Source: an uncultured Phycisphaerales bacterium (GTDB lineage Bacteria > Planctomycetota > Phycisphaerae > WQYP01). From it: 10,865 nucleotides of DNA. The DNA lies in the NCBI GenBank assembly GCA_903868035.1, contig CAIPTQ010000020.1:1-10865 (forward strand), read 5' to 3'. A program made the position numbers and the translations under genes. Shown in pieces: positions 1 through 5,684 of the stretch; position 1 is the stretch's first letter; each line of letters starts with the position of its first letter. Below the pieces are notes generated by a model. The model did no database searches. It had not been told where the DNA came from and saw nothing but the letters and a program-made list of their open reading frames with translations.

Positions 1-642
1 GGAGCGGCGGGCGGAGCGGCGGGCGGTGCCGGGGGCGGACGCGGCGGCGGCGCCGGACCCACCAACAACTGGACGCCCGCCAATCTCGCCGCCCACAACG
101 AAACCGTGAACGTATACTCCAACTGCGACGAGGTCGAACTGTTCCTCAACGGCACTTCGCTGGGCGCCAAGCCCCGCGGCGCCGTTGACTCGGTTCGGGT
201 CTGGACGGTGAACTTTGCCGCCGGCACGCTCAAGGCCGTGGGTAAGAACAAGGGCCAGGCCGTCGCCACGCAGGAACTGGCCACCGCGGGCCCGGCCGCC
301 AAGATCACCTTCGCCCCCAGCACGCAGAAGCTCTTCGCCGACTTCGACTCGCTGGCCCATATCACGGTCTCCATCACCGACGACAAAGGCGTTCAGATCC
401 CCACGGCGAATAACACTGTGACCTTCACCATCTCCGGCCCCGGCGAGATCGCGGCCCTGGCCAACGGCTCGACGCAGGCCCAGAATTTCCGCGGCACGGA
501 GCACGCCGCCTTGGCGGGACAACTCATCGCCTACATCCGCGCCACCGGCGCGGGCGGGCCGATCACGCTGACGGCGAGTGCCGACGGACTGGCCAAGTGT
601 ACGATGACCTTTGAAACCGCGCCGGCCCGGCCGGGTCACTGA
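1..642 (+). CDS. GH2 beta-galactosidase-like glycoside hydrolase, C-terminal part (5' truncated)
   Basis: Frame 1 is open from the first base to the TGA at 640-642, giving 213 visible residues; the catalytic part lies outside the window. After a Gly/Ala/Arg-rich stretch (bases 1-57) comes a module reading TVNVYSNCDEVELFLNG, the typical opening of the DUF4982 beta-sandwich that follows the TIM barrel in many GH2 enzymes. It is followed by a second Ig-like module with GPGEIAALANGS and ITLTASADGL, resembling the last domain of those enzymes. By family knowledge such proteins are exported exo-glycosidases acting on beta-linked galactose or similar sugars; the substrate cannot be read from these domains. 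An internal GTG at 106 is only an in-frame valine, not a start. The Gly-rich stretch, including a 12-base unit present twice (1-24), is unusual just before DUF4982. The module assignment is fairly sure; the exact enzyme activity is not. Confidence 0.82.
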   Translation, partial: GAAGGAAGGAGGGRGGGAGPTNNWTPANLAAHNETVNVYSNCDEVELFLNGTSLGAKPRGAVDSVRVWTVNFAAGTLKAVGKNKGQAVATQELATAGPAAKITFAPSTQKLFADFDSLAHITVSITDDKGVQIPTANNTVTFTISGPGEIAALANGSTQAQNFRGTEHAALAGQLIAYIRATGAGGPITLTASADGLAKCTMTFETAPARPGH

Positions 643-656
643 GGACAGTACTCTAG

Positions 657-684
657 TAGCGGAGCCGCGGTAGTGGAGCCGCGG
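657..684. repeat. 14-bp tandem direct repeat, two copies
   Basis: TAGCGGAGCCGCGG (657-670) is followed directly by TAGTGGAGCCGCGG (671-684), with one mismatch. A partial third unit, TTGCGGCGG, follows. The repeat lies 15 bases after the GH2 stop codon and 20 bases before a strong hairpin, in non-coding DNA. Each copy holds the palindrome CCGCGG. Its role is unknown; it could be part of a dispersed extragenic repeat. Confidence 0.8.
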
Positions 685-704
685 TTGCGGCGGCACGATA
701 GTAG

Positions 705-735
705 CCCACGACAAGCCCGCAGGCGCCGTCGTGGG
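705..735. repeat. Hairpin CCCACGAC/GTCGTGGG between convergent genes
   Basis: A perfect 8-bp inverted repeat, CCCACGAC (705-712) and GTCGTGGG (728-735), encloses a 15-base loop that can itself form GCC-CGCA-GGC. It sits between the converging GH2 and ruvX genes. There is no T-run on either side, so it is not a classical intrinsic terminator. It could still act as a bidirectional transcript-end stabiliser, or be a REP-like extragenic palindrome. Confidence 0.6.
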
Positions 736-867
736 TATGATCGCCCCATGAATTGTGTCAAGCCGCAGCGGCGCTGGAACCTCACCCTGCCGGACCATCA
801 CCATTCCCACGCAACTCACTTATTTCGGCCTCGTTCCTTACGGTCGCGGCTCCGATCATGCACACGA

Positions 868-1305
868 TCACCGCGGCTGCCCATCGAGCCAGTCTTGCAG
901 TATGCGCGCCGCCGCCAGCGCGTCCACCCGGGCGCGCTTCTGCCCGCGCGTGTAGTGCCCCGCCAGCCGGCCTTCGACATCATGCGTGGTCAGGTATTCA
1001 CTGGCCCGATGGATCGGCGGCCCGCCCCCTTCCCCTGAACCCCCCGCACCCACTACCTGCTGCAACGTCACGATAAAACGTTCGGTCAGCTTGCTCTGCC
1101 CCGACACGCTGCCGTCGGCATTCAGCGGCAGACCAATGACAATCGCGTCAATCCCCTCCCGCCGAACAAGCTGGCCTATGGCCTGGGCTAGCTGCGGATC
1201 GGGCAGTCTCTCAAAAACTTCAAACGGCAGCGCCAGGCGCGATTCGGTGTCGCCCAGCGCCAGGCCGGTGCGGCGCAAACCGTAGTCGATGCCGAGAAGT
1301 CTCAT
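868..1305 (-). CDS. ruvX: Putative pre-16S rRNA nuclease / Holliday-junction resolvase RuvX (YqgF)
   Basis: This 145-residue protein has the usual length and RNase H-like fold signature of YqgF/RuvX: MRLLGIDYGLRRTGLALGD at the N-terminus with the first acidic metal ligand D7, then IDAIVIGLPLNADGS (about 52-66), and RVDALAAARILQDWL near the C-terminus with D128. In E. coli this protein trims the 5' end of 16S rRNA; other members cleave branched DNA. The start at 1305 is chosen because the longer frame to 1398 has 31 residues unlike the family and overlaps the upstream gene. No clear Shine-Dalgarno precedes 1305. Two oddities: the usual DER motif reads SEY (residues 102-104, E103 kept), and a Gly-rich insertion GAGGSGEGGG occupies residues 86-95. 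The gene lies 40 bases after the glycosyltransferase stop on the same strand, so it is probably co-transcribed. Confidence 0.9.
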   Translation of the reverse strand: MRLLGIDYGLRRTGLALGDTESRLALPFEVFERLPDPQLAQAIGQLVRREGIDAIVIGLPLNADGSVSGQSKLTERFIVTLQQVVGAGGSGEGGGPPIHRASEYLTTHDVEGRLAGHYTRGQKRARVDALAAARILQDWLDGQPR

Positions 1306-1345
1306 GGCGGTAGTATAGCCGGGACAAGGACATACCGGGACGGAC

Positions 1346-3223
1346 TCATACCGGATGGGCGCACCATTTCCGCCACATGTCGCGGAGCATGGCGCCAAAT
1401 TCGCCGGCGAAGCGCTGGCCGTCCATCACGGGGGATTTGCGGAACCGCTCGCGCAGCCCCTTGCGCAGCTCCACCAATGCCGCGTACTTGCCGGCCTGAT
1501 CATTGGCGTAACCGGCGGCGAGGCGCACGAATTCCTCCGGGGTGTGGGCCACCAACTGCGGCAAGCCCATGTTGGTCAGCAGGCTGGCGCCCACGCGGGA
1601 AATATGCGCGTCGCCCGCCAGCGTCAGCACCGGCACGTTCATCCACGTCGCCTCGCAGGTCGTCGTCGTCCCGTTGTACGTATACGTGTCCAGCCCCAGG
1701 TCGATATTGCAGTAGTATTCAAAATGCTTGGCCAGGTCCACCTGCTGGGGCATCAGCACGATGCGCTCGGCGGGTATGCCCTCGGCGGCGAACCGGTCCA
1801 TGATGATCTTCTTGGTCTGGGTGTCCGCCATCGCCGAGGCCTTCAGCAGCAGCCGCGAGCCCGGCGCGGCTTTCAGCACGCTGGCCCACAACTGGAACGT
1901 CAGCTTCGACATCTTCGAACAGTTGTTGAACGAGCCGAACGTGAAGGGCGTGCCCGGATTGCGGATCACCGGCGGCACTTCCTGCGCCGGAATGTCCACC
2001 GGCGGGCGATAGCACCAGTTGGTCGTCGGCAGGCGGTAGAGTTTTTCAGTGTAGTGCGTGTCGGACTCGCCCGGCGGGTCGCAAATGCCGTCGGTCAGGT
2101 GATAGTCGATGATCGACGGCGGAGCGCCCGTCGTCATCGGATACCCCAGATACGCCACCTGCACCGGTGCCGGCGTGTACGCCAGGACCGCCAGCCGGTG
2201 GTCGCTGGTGTGGCCCGACAGGTCGAACAGGATGTCGATGTTGTCGTTCTGGATGATCTTGGCCAGGTCCACGTCCTGCACGCCCAGGGTCTGGCGGAAA
2301 ACCGGGGCGCACTGGGCCAGCATCCGCGTGAAGTCGTCGGGGCGCGTCACGCCGGCATAGCAGCAGAACTCAAACTGCGAGCGGTCAAAATTCTGGAACA
2401 GCGGCAGCAGGAAATGCGTCACCGAATGTTCCCGGAAGTCCGCCGACACCCAGCCGATCCGCAGCTTGCGCTCCGGATCGGGAATGTTCTTGTGCGGCAG
2501 GGGCTTGATCTGCGAGGTGTGCAAATCCCACCATTCCTTGTGCTCGGCCAGCAGCAGCGCGTTGGGAATGTTGGGCAGATGCGTGTAATCCCGCAGCTTG
2601 TTGCTCCGGGCGTTGGCGTATTCCGGTGACATCTTGCAGGCGATCGTGTGGCACTCCAGCGCCTTGTCCAGTTCGATCTGCTGCAGATAGGCATTGCCAA
2701 GGTTGTTGTAGGAGGCCGCCGCCAGCGACTTGGCCTCATCCGCCGGCGTCTTGCCGCCGCCGCCATGGCCGATGAGCACCCGCGCCCCGCCCAGCGGCCG
2801 CGCCGACAGTTCAATCGCCCTCTTCCACGAGTTGATCGCGTCCTCCACCCGCCCCAGCCGCGAATACACAATCCCCAGGTTGTTGTACGTCGTGGGCATG
2901 TTGGGGTCGATATCCACCGCCTTCTTGTACGCCGCCAGCGCGTCATCCCCCTGCCGCAGGGCCGTATAGGCGTCGCCCAGGTTGCAGTACATCGAGGCGT
3001 TGTTCGGCGAGAGCTCAATCGCCTTCTTCAACAGCGGTATCGCCGCGTCATTCCGCCCCACCTGAAACGCCAGCACCCCCAGATTCTGGCACGCCCCGGC
3101 ATGATTCGGGTCCATCGCCAGCACCTGCCGGTACAACTTTTCGGCCTCGGGATAGTTGCCTTGCGTGTGGGCATTGATCGCCCGGCCGAAGAGGTCTTCC
3201 TTGTTCATGATATTCAGTGCCAT
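1346..3223 (-). CDS. TPR-containing GT41 protein glycosyltransferase (SPINDLY / O-GlcNAc transferase family)
   Basis: The 625-residue protein begins with about five tetratricopeptide repeats (roughly 10-42, 43-76, 77-110, 111-140, 169-202) and continues as a GT41 catalytic region. Key segments are LRIGWVSADFREH (254-266; H266 aligns with the active-site His498 of human OGT), PAPVQVAYLGYP (351-362), FNNCSK (432-437; K437 aligns with OGT K842) and NGTTTTCE (517-524). The last motif matches plant SPINDLY, a GDP-fucose-dependent protein O-fucosyltransferase, better than the NGHTT motif of OGT. The donor sugar is therefore uncertain, although transfer to Ser/Thr of proteins is the likely reaction. 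No signal peptide is seen, so it is likely cytoplasmic. The start at 3223 has AAAGGA about ten bases upstream. TPR4 and TPR5 are separated by an insert (141-168) containing the P-loop-like GHGGGGKT. It is first in a unit with ruvX. Confidence 0.9.
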   Translation of the reverse strand: MALNIMNKEDLFGRAINAHTQGNYPEAEKLYRQVLAMDPNHAGACQNLGVLAFQVGRNDAAIPLLKKAIELSPNNASMYCNLGDAYTALRQGDDALAAYKKAVDIDPNMPTTYNNLGIVYSRLGRVEDAINSWKRAIELSARPLGGARVLIGHGGGGKTPADEAKSLAAASYNNLGNAYLQQIELDKALECHTIACKMSPEYANARSNKLRDYTHLPNIPNALLLAEHKEWWDLHTSQIKPLPHKNIPDPERKLRIGWVSADFREHSVTHFLLPLFQNFDRSQFEFCCYAGVTRPDDFTRMLAQCAPVFRQTLGVQDVDLAKIIQNDNIDILFDLSGHTSDHRLAVLAYTPAPVQVAYLGYPMTTGAPPSIIDYHLTDGICDPPGESDTHYTEKLYRLPTTNWCYRPPVDIPAQEVPPVIRNPGTPFTFGSFNNCSKMSKLTFQLWASVLKAAPGSRLLLKASAMADTQTKKIIMDRFAAEGIPAERIVLMPQQVDLAKHFEYYCNIDLGLDTYTYNGTTTTCEATWMNVPVLTLAGDAHISRVGASLLTNMGLPQLVAHTPEEFVRLAAGYANDQAGKYAALVELRKGLRERFRKSPVMDGQRFAGEFGAMLRDMWRKWCAHPV

Positions 3224-3266
3224 GGGTTTTTTGTTCCTTTTCTAAGCCGGTGAGGAAAGTCCGGCG

Positions 3267-3295
3267 ATTATCGGAAAATCCCGTCTGCGAGGCAA
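3267..3295 (-). promoter_or_regulatory. Sigma70-like promoter for the TPR-GT41/ruvX unit
   Basis: On the minus strand TTGCCT (3295-3290) and GATAAT (3272-3267) are separated by exactly 17 bases, matching 4/6 and 5/6 of the sigma70 consensus. The predicted transcript would start near 3260, leaving a leader of about 37 bases with the AAAGGA ribosome site. It lies in the divergent gap facing the GT9 gene. Confidence 0.5.
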
Positions 3296-3354
3296 CTCCG
3301 GGCCGGCGGCGCGCACATTACACGCCGGGCCTACTCCGAAGCGCCATCTCTGGC

Positions 3355-3360
3355 TACAAT
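3355..3360 (+). promoter_or_regulatory. Possible -10 box upstream of the GT9 gene
   Basis: TACAAT matches 5/6 of the -10 consensus and lies about 50 bases before the TTG start. No acceptable -35 hexamer is found at 15-19 bases spacing, so this is a weak call. Confidence 0.3.
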
Positions 3361-3410
3361 ATCGGGCATTCGCTTCCCCGGCTAAAGCCAACCATGAGGT
3401 TTCACGCGCC

Positions 3411-4328
3411 TTGACCCGTATCTCCATCATCCATCAGGCCGCGCTCGGCGACACCGTCCTGCTCATCCCCCTCTTCCGCTCCCTCCGGCAGCGCTTCCCC
3501 GGCTGCGCCCTCACCCTGGTCACGACACCCAGTTTGGGGCAAATGCTGACCCTGCTGGGATTTGTGGATGCTTACGCCTCGGCGGACGACCGCGACCATA
3601 CCCGCTGGTTCGCCCCGCCCGATGGACCCGACCGCCCCAATTCCCTGCCCCCGTGGGCCGATTGCGATTACCTTATCAGCGCTGTCGCCGTCAAAGGCGA
3701 CGCCTGGTGTGCCAACGCCCTCTGGGCGCGACCGGCCCATCCGCTCGATTCGCTCCTGTTCTTCAATCCCCGACCCCCGGCGGATTATCCCGGCCATGTG
3801 ACGGCATGGCACCGCGAGCAACTGGCGGCACTCGAACTCGTCGAAGCCCCCGGACCCCTGCCCCAGGTCAATCCCGACGGCGTGGTGGTGATTCATCCGG
3901 GTTCCGGGGGCGATGCCAAATGCTGGCCCCGGGAACGATACCTGACGCTGGGGCGATCCCTCAAGCGGAACGGGATTGTGCCGACGTTCATTCTGGGGGA
4001 CGTCGAGCAGGAACGCTGGGGGCGTGCCATGCTGGAAGGGCTCAAGGACGAGTTTCCGTGGTATCTGCATATGGGGCTGTATGAACTGGCCGAAAAGCTC
4101 TCGCGGGCGCGGTTATATGTGGGCAATGACTCCGGCGTGACGCACCTGGCGGCGGCAACGGGGGTGCCGGTGATCGCGCTGTTTGGACCCTCCAATGAGG
4201 CGCAGTGGGGACCGGTGGGCGCGGCGGTGCGAATCCTGCGGGCGCCTCCGCCAGCGGAGAGGAGCCTGGAGGCCCTGGAGGTGGACGCGGTGCTGCACGA
4301 GGTGCTGGCGGAGTTGCGGCGGATATGA
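3411..4328 (+). CDS. GT9 family glycosyltransferase (ADP-heptose:LPS heptosyltransferase-like)
   Basis: This 305-residue protein has the GT-B architecture of GT9. The N-terminal ISIIHQAALGDTVLLIPLFR (4-23) holds the acceptor-side glycine loop ALGDT. IHPGSGGDAKCWP (161-173) and the donor-binding GNDSGVTHLAAATGVP (238-253) plus ALFGPS (256-261) are classic GT9 motifs. Family members transfer L-glycero-D-manno-heptose from ADP-heptose to the LPS core at the inner face of the cytoplasmic membrane; some use other sugars. No in-frame ATG exists near the N-terminus, so TTG at 3411 is the likely start, placing the first beta-strand where the family expects it. A six-codon ATG frame (3394-3414) ends in a TGA overlapping this TTG. 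Codon choice drifts from C-ending codons in the first half to G-ending codons in the second half. A GmhB-like gene lies further along the window on the same strand. The family call is sure; the precise acceptor is not. Confidence 0.9.
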   Translation: MTRISIIHQAALGDTVLLIPLFRSLRQRFPGCALTLVTTPSLGQMLTLLGFVDAYASADDRDHTRWFAPPDGPDRPNSLPPWADCDYLISAVAVKGDAWCANALWARPAHPLDSLLFFNPRPPADYPGHVTAWHREQLAALELVEAPGPLPQVNPDGVVVIHPGSGGDAKCWPRERYLTLGRSLKRNGIVPTFILGDVEQERWGRAMLEGLKDEFPWYLHMGLYELAEKLSRARLYVGNDSGVTHLAAATGVPVIALFGPSNEAQWGPVGAAVRILRAPPPAERSLEALEVDAVLHEVLAELRRI

Positions 4329-4546
4329 GACGGGAACTCTGCCGGTTTAGGGGCATGTCTTTTCGCCGCGTTACACGTAAGCCACGCCTTTTTTGCGCCG
4401 ATAAACCTGGTGTATGTGTACATCGCGCGTTTCATCCCAGACGTAGAACATCTGGAATCACCCCCCTGGTTTTCGTACAATGACCCCCTTTATTCCTTCC
4501 CCTTTGCGGAATGGAATCCATTTTTTTGTGTACTTACGAGGAATCC
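4329..4546. other. Intergenic region after GT9
   Basis: A run of six T at 4389-4394 follows a weak GCGT/ACGC stem, so it may be a poor terminator for the GT9 gene. A promoter-like site lies near the right end. Short open frames here have no ribosome binding site or recognisable content. Confidence 0.4.
4453..4481 (+). promoter_or_regulatory. Possible promoter for the lipoprotein hydrolase gene
   Basis: TACAAT (4476-4481), 5/6 of the -10 consensus, is preceded at 17 bases by TGGAAT (4453-4458), which matches only 3/6 of the -35 consensus. The predicted start near 4488 would give a leader of about 60 bases to the GTG at 4547. Confidence 0.35.
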
Positions 4547-5326
4547 GTGAGATTTATCCCCAGCATGCGACAACTGTTCTTGGCCATGGTGTTGTTCGTC
4601 TTCGTGACGATGTCCGGTGGGTGTGCGGACTTCACGGCGGGCTTGGCACCGCTAGACCGCACTATTGATCCCACTGTGGTGCAGACCCATGCCCGGGCAG
4701 GAAAGGTGTATTGCGCCCGCGGATGGCTGGGGATTTTCTCCACGGGGATGATGGAACTGGCGAATCGGATTGATGCCAAAGAGGGCATCACGGCGGTTTC
4801 CACCGCGGATATGGAATCCTGGCGGCTGCAAGACTGGCTGGTGAGTGTATCCAAGCAGGGCAAGTTGAATGAGCCGCTGGTACTGCTGGGGCATTCCTGG
4901 GGCGCCGACGACATGGTGCGCGTCTCCGAGCGGCTGCAGAAAGAGGGCATCACCGTGGACCTTCTGGTGTTGATTGATCCCGTAAGCCCGCCGCCGGCGC
5001 CGGTGAATGTGAAGCGGGTGTACTGTGTATACAAGAGCAATCCGGCCACAGATTGGTTTCCATTCTGGCGGGGCGTGGCGGCCGGCGTGGCGGATCCGAA
5101 CGTGACGGTGCTGGAGAACATTGACCTGCGCACCGCGAAGGTCGATTTCGAAACCTCGGACATCAGCCACCCGTACGTCGACAAGAATGAAGGCGTACAC
5201 AACATGTGCATCCAGGAGATCATCAAGGTCTGCCCGCCGCGTGCGGCATGGTTGCAAACGCATCCGGTAAGCCCCGTCACCAGCGGCACGCCGGTGCCGG
5301 GACACTCCCCCACGGGACTGCCGTGA
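4547..5326 (+). CDS. Probable lipoprotein with alpha/beta-hydrolase (thioesterase/lipase-like) fold
   Basis: With a GTG start at 4547, preceded by CGAGGA at good spacing, the protein has 259 residues. It opens with a lipoprotein-like signal: basic residues, the hydrophobic LFLAMVLFVFVTM, then SGGC with the candidate lipidated Cys26. An ATG at 4565 is an alternative start that also keeps the signal; ATG 4511 would add a non-signal-like extension. The core shows LVLLGHSWGADDM (about 111-123), a nucleophile elbow GxSxG with S117, then DLLVLIDPV (138-146) with D144 as the possible acid, and SHPYVDKNEGVH (207-218) with H208 as the likely catalytic histidine. These support a serine hydrolase, probably an esterase or thioesterase; the substrate is unknown. 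The lipobox is imperfect, with Ser at -3 and Gly at -2. The tail is Pro/Thr/Gly-rich. It is followed closely by a tRNA gene. Confidence 0.72.
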   Translation: MRFIPSMRQLFLAMVLFVFVTMSGGCADFTAGLAPLDRTIDPTVVQTHARAGKVYCARGWLGIFSTGMMELANRIDAKEGITAVSTADMESWRLQDWLVSVSKQGKLNEPLVLLGHSWGADDMVRVSERLQKEGITVDLLVLIDPVSPPPAPVNVKRVYCVYKSNPATDWFPFWRGVAAGVADPNVTVLENIDLRTAKVDFETSDISHPYVDKNEGVHNMCIQEIIKVCPPRAAWLQTHPVSPVTSGTPVPGHSPTGLP

Positions 5327-5356
5327 TTGCAATCCCAGGGCTTGATGGTCGATAAT
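5327..5356 (+). promoter_or_regulatory. Promoter of tRNA-Leu
   Basis: TTGCAA (5327-5332) and GATAAT (5351-5356) are separated by 18 bases, matching 4/6 and 5/6 of the sigma70 hexamers. The predicted start lies about five bases before the mature tRNA 5' end at 5367, which fits a stand-alone tRNA transcript. It begins directly after the hydrolase stop codon. Confidence 0.55.
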
Positions 5357-5366
5357 CCTATGAACC

Positions 5367-5448
5367 GCTCGGGTGGCGAAATTGGCAGACGCGCAGGACT
5401 TAGGATCCTGTCCCGCAAGGGGTGAGGGTTCGACCCCCTCCCCGAGCA
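5367..5448 (+). tRNA. tRNA-Leu (anticodon TAG)
   Basis: A complete class II cloverleaf of 82 bases: acceptor GCTCGGG/CCCGAGC with discriminator A at 5448, D stem GCG/CGC, anticodon stem CAGGA/TCCTG (5394-5398 and 5406-5410) with anticodon TAG at 5401-5403, a long variable arm TCCC-GCAA-GGGG, and T stem GAGGG/CCCTC around TTCGACC. The long variable arm agrees with leucine. CCA is not encoded and must be added after transcription. It reads CUA and, with usual wobble rules, other CUN codons. I see no repeat of its 3' end elsewhere in the window, so there is no sign of integration. Confidence 0.97.
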
Positions 5449-5684
5449 TCCACGGGTTTTGAGTGAGTCCACCAAAGCTCCCGTAGCTCTGAAGGGTAAA
5501 CAACTCACGAAATCATTCCCCATGATCCCGAATTGGCGGCAGCGCGGGCGACACTGCCGGCATGGTAAACAAACCCGCCTCCCTGTTGTAACTCCACCCG
5601 CAGATTGACGTGCTTCTCCCAGGAGCGTATCACATGCCGTAAATGGCGGTGCGCGAAGGGTGTACGGTTTAAGGAGCGGCACGC
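5449..5684. other. Intergenic region upstream of the secretin-N/adaptor gene
   Basis: It contains two copies of GGTAAACAA (5495-5503 and 5564-5572) 69 bases apart, and the promoter and ribosome site of the next gene. I see no small gene with a convincing start. The long minus-strand frame across this region also runs through the tRNA and is an artefact. Confidence 0.5.
5605..5633 (+). promoter_or_regulatory. Sigma70-like promoter for the secretin-N/adaptor gene
   Basis: TTGACG (5605-5610, 5/6) and TATCAC (5628-5633, 4/6) are spaced by exactly 17 bases. The predicted start near 5640 gives a leader of about 45 bases ending with a strong AAGGAG ribosome site at 5671-5676, eight bases before the ATG at 5685. 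Confidence 0.5.

Larger units (their letters stand above)
643..867. other. Intergenic spacer between converging GH2 and ruvX genes
   Basis: Apart from the tandem repeat and the hairpin in its first 100 bases, I see nothing convincing here. Short open frames across 673-1076 run into ruvX on the opposite strand, have Arg/Pro-rich compositions typical of shadow frames in GC-rich DNA, and lack ribosome binding sites. Confidence 0.6.

Noticed and set aside
673..1076. Plus-strand open frames of 107-121 residues after the GH2 gene
   Set aside because: Arg/Pro-rich, overlapping ruvX on the other strand, and crossing the hairpin region without a ribosome site.
1355..2629. 424-residue plus-strand open frame opposite the TPR-GT41 gene
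   Set aside because: Arg/Gln/His-rich shadow frame; the minus-strand gene has strong TPR and GT41 motifs along its whole length.
4355..4483. Possible small protein starting at ATG 4355
   Set aside because: No ribosome binding site, basic and Arg-rich composition, and the frame begins inside the GT9 gene in a different phase.
5367..5448. tRNA-Leu as an integration site for a mobile element
   Set aside because: No second copy of the tRNA 3' end and no integrase in the window.
4534..5682. 382-residue minus-strand open frame
   Set aside because: It runs through the tRNA-Leu gene and the lipoprotein hydrolase, and has no domain signature.
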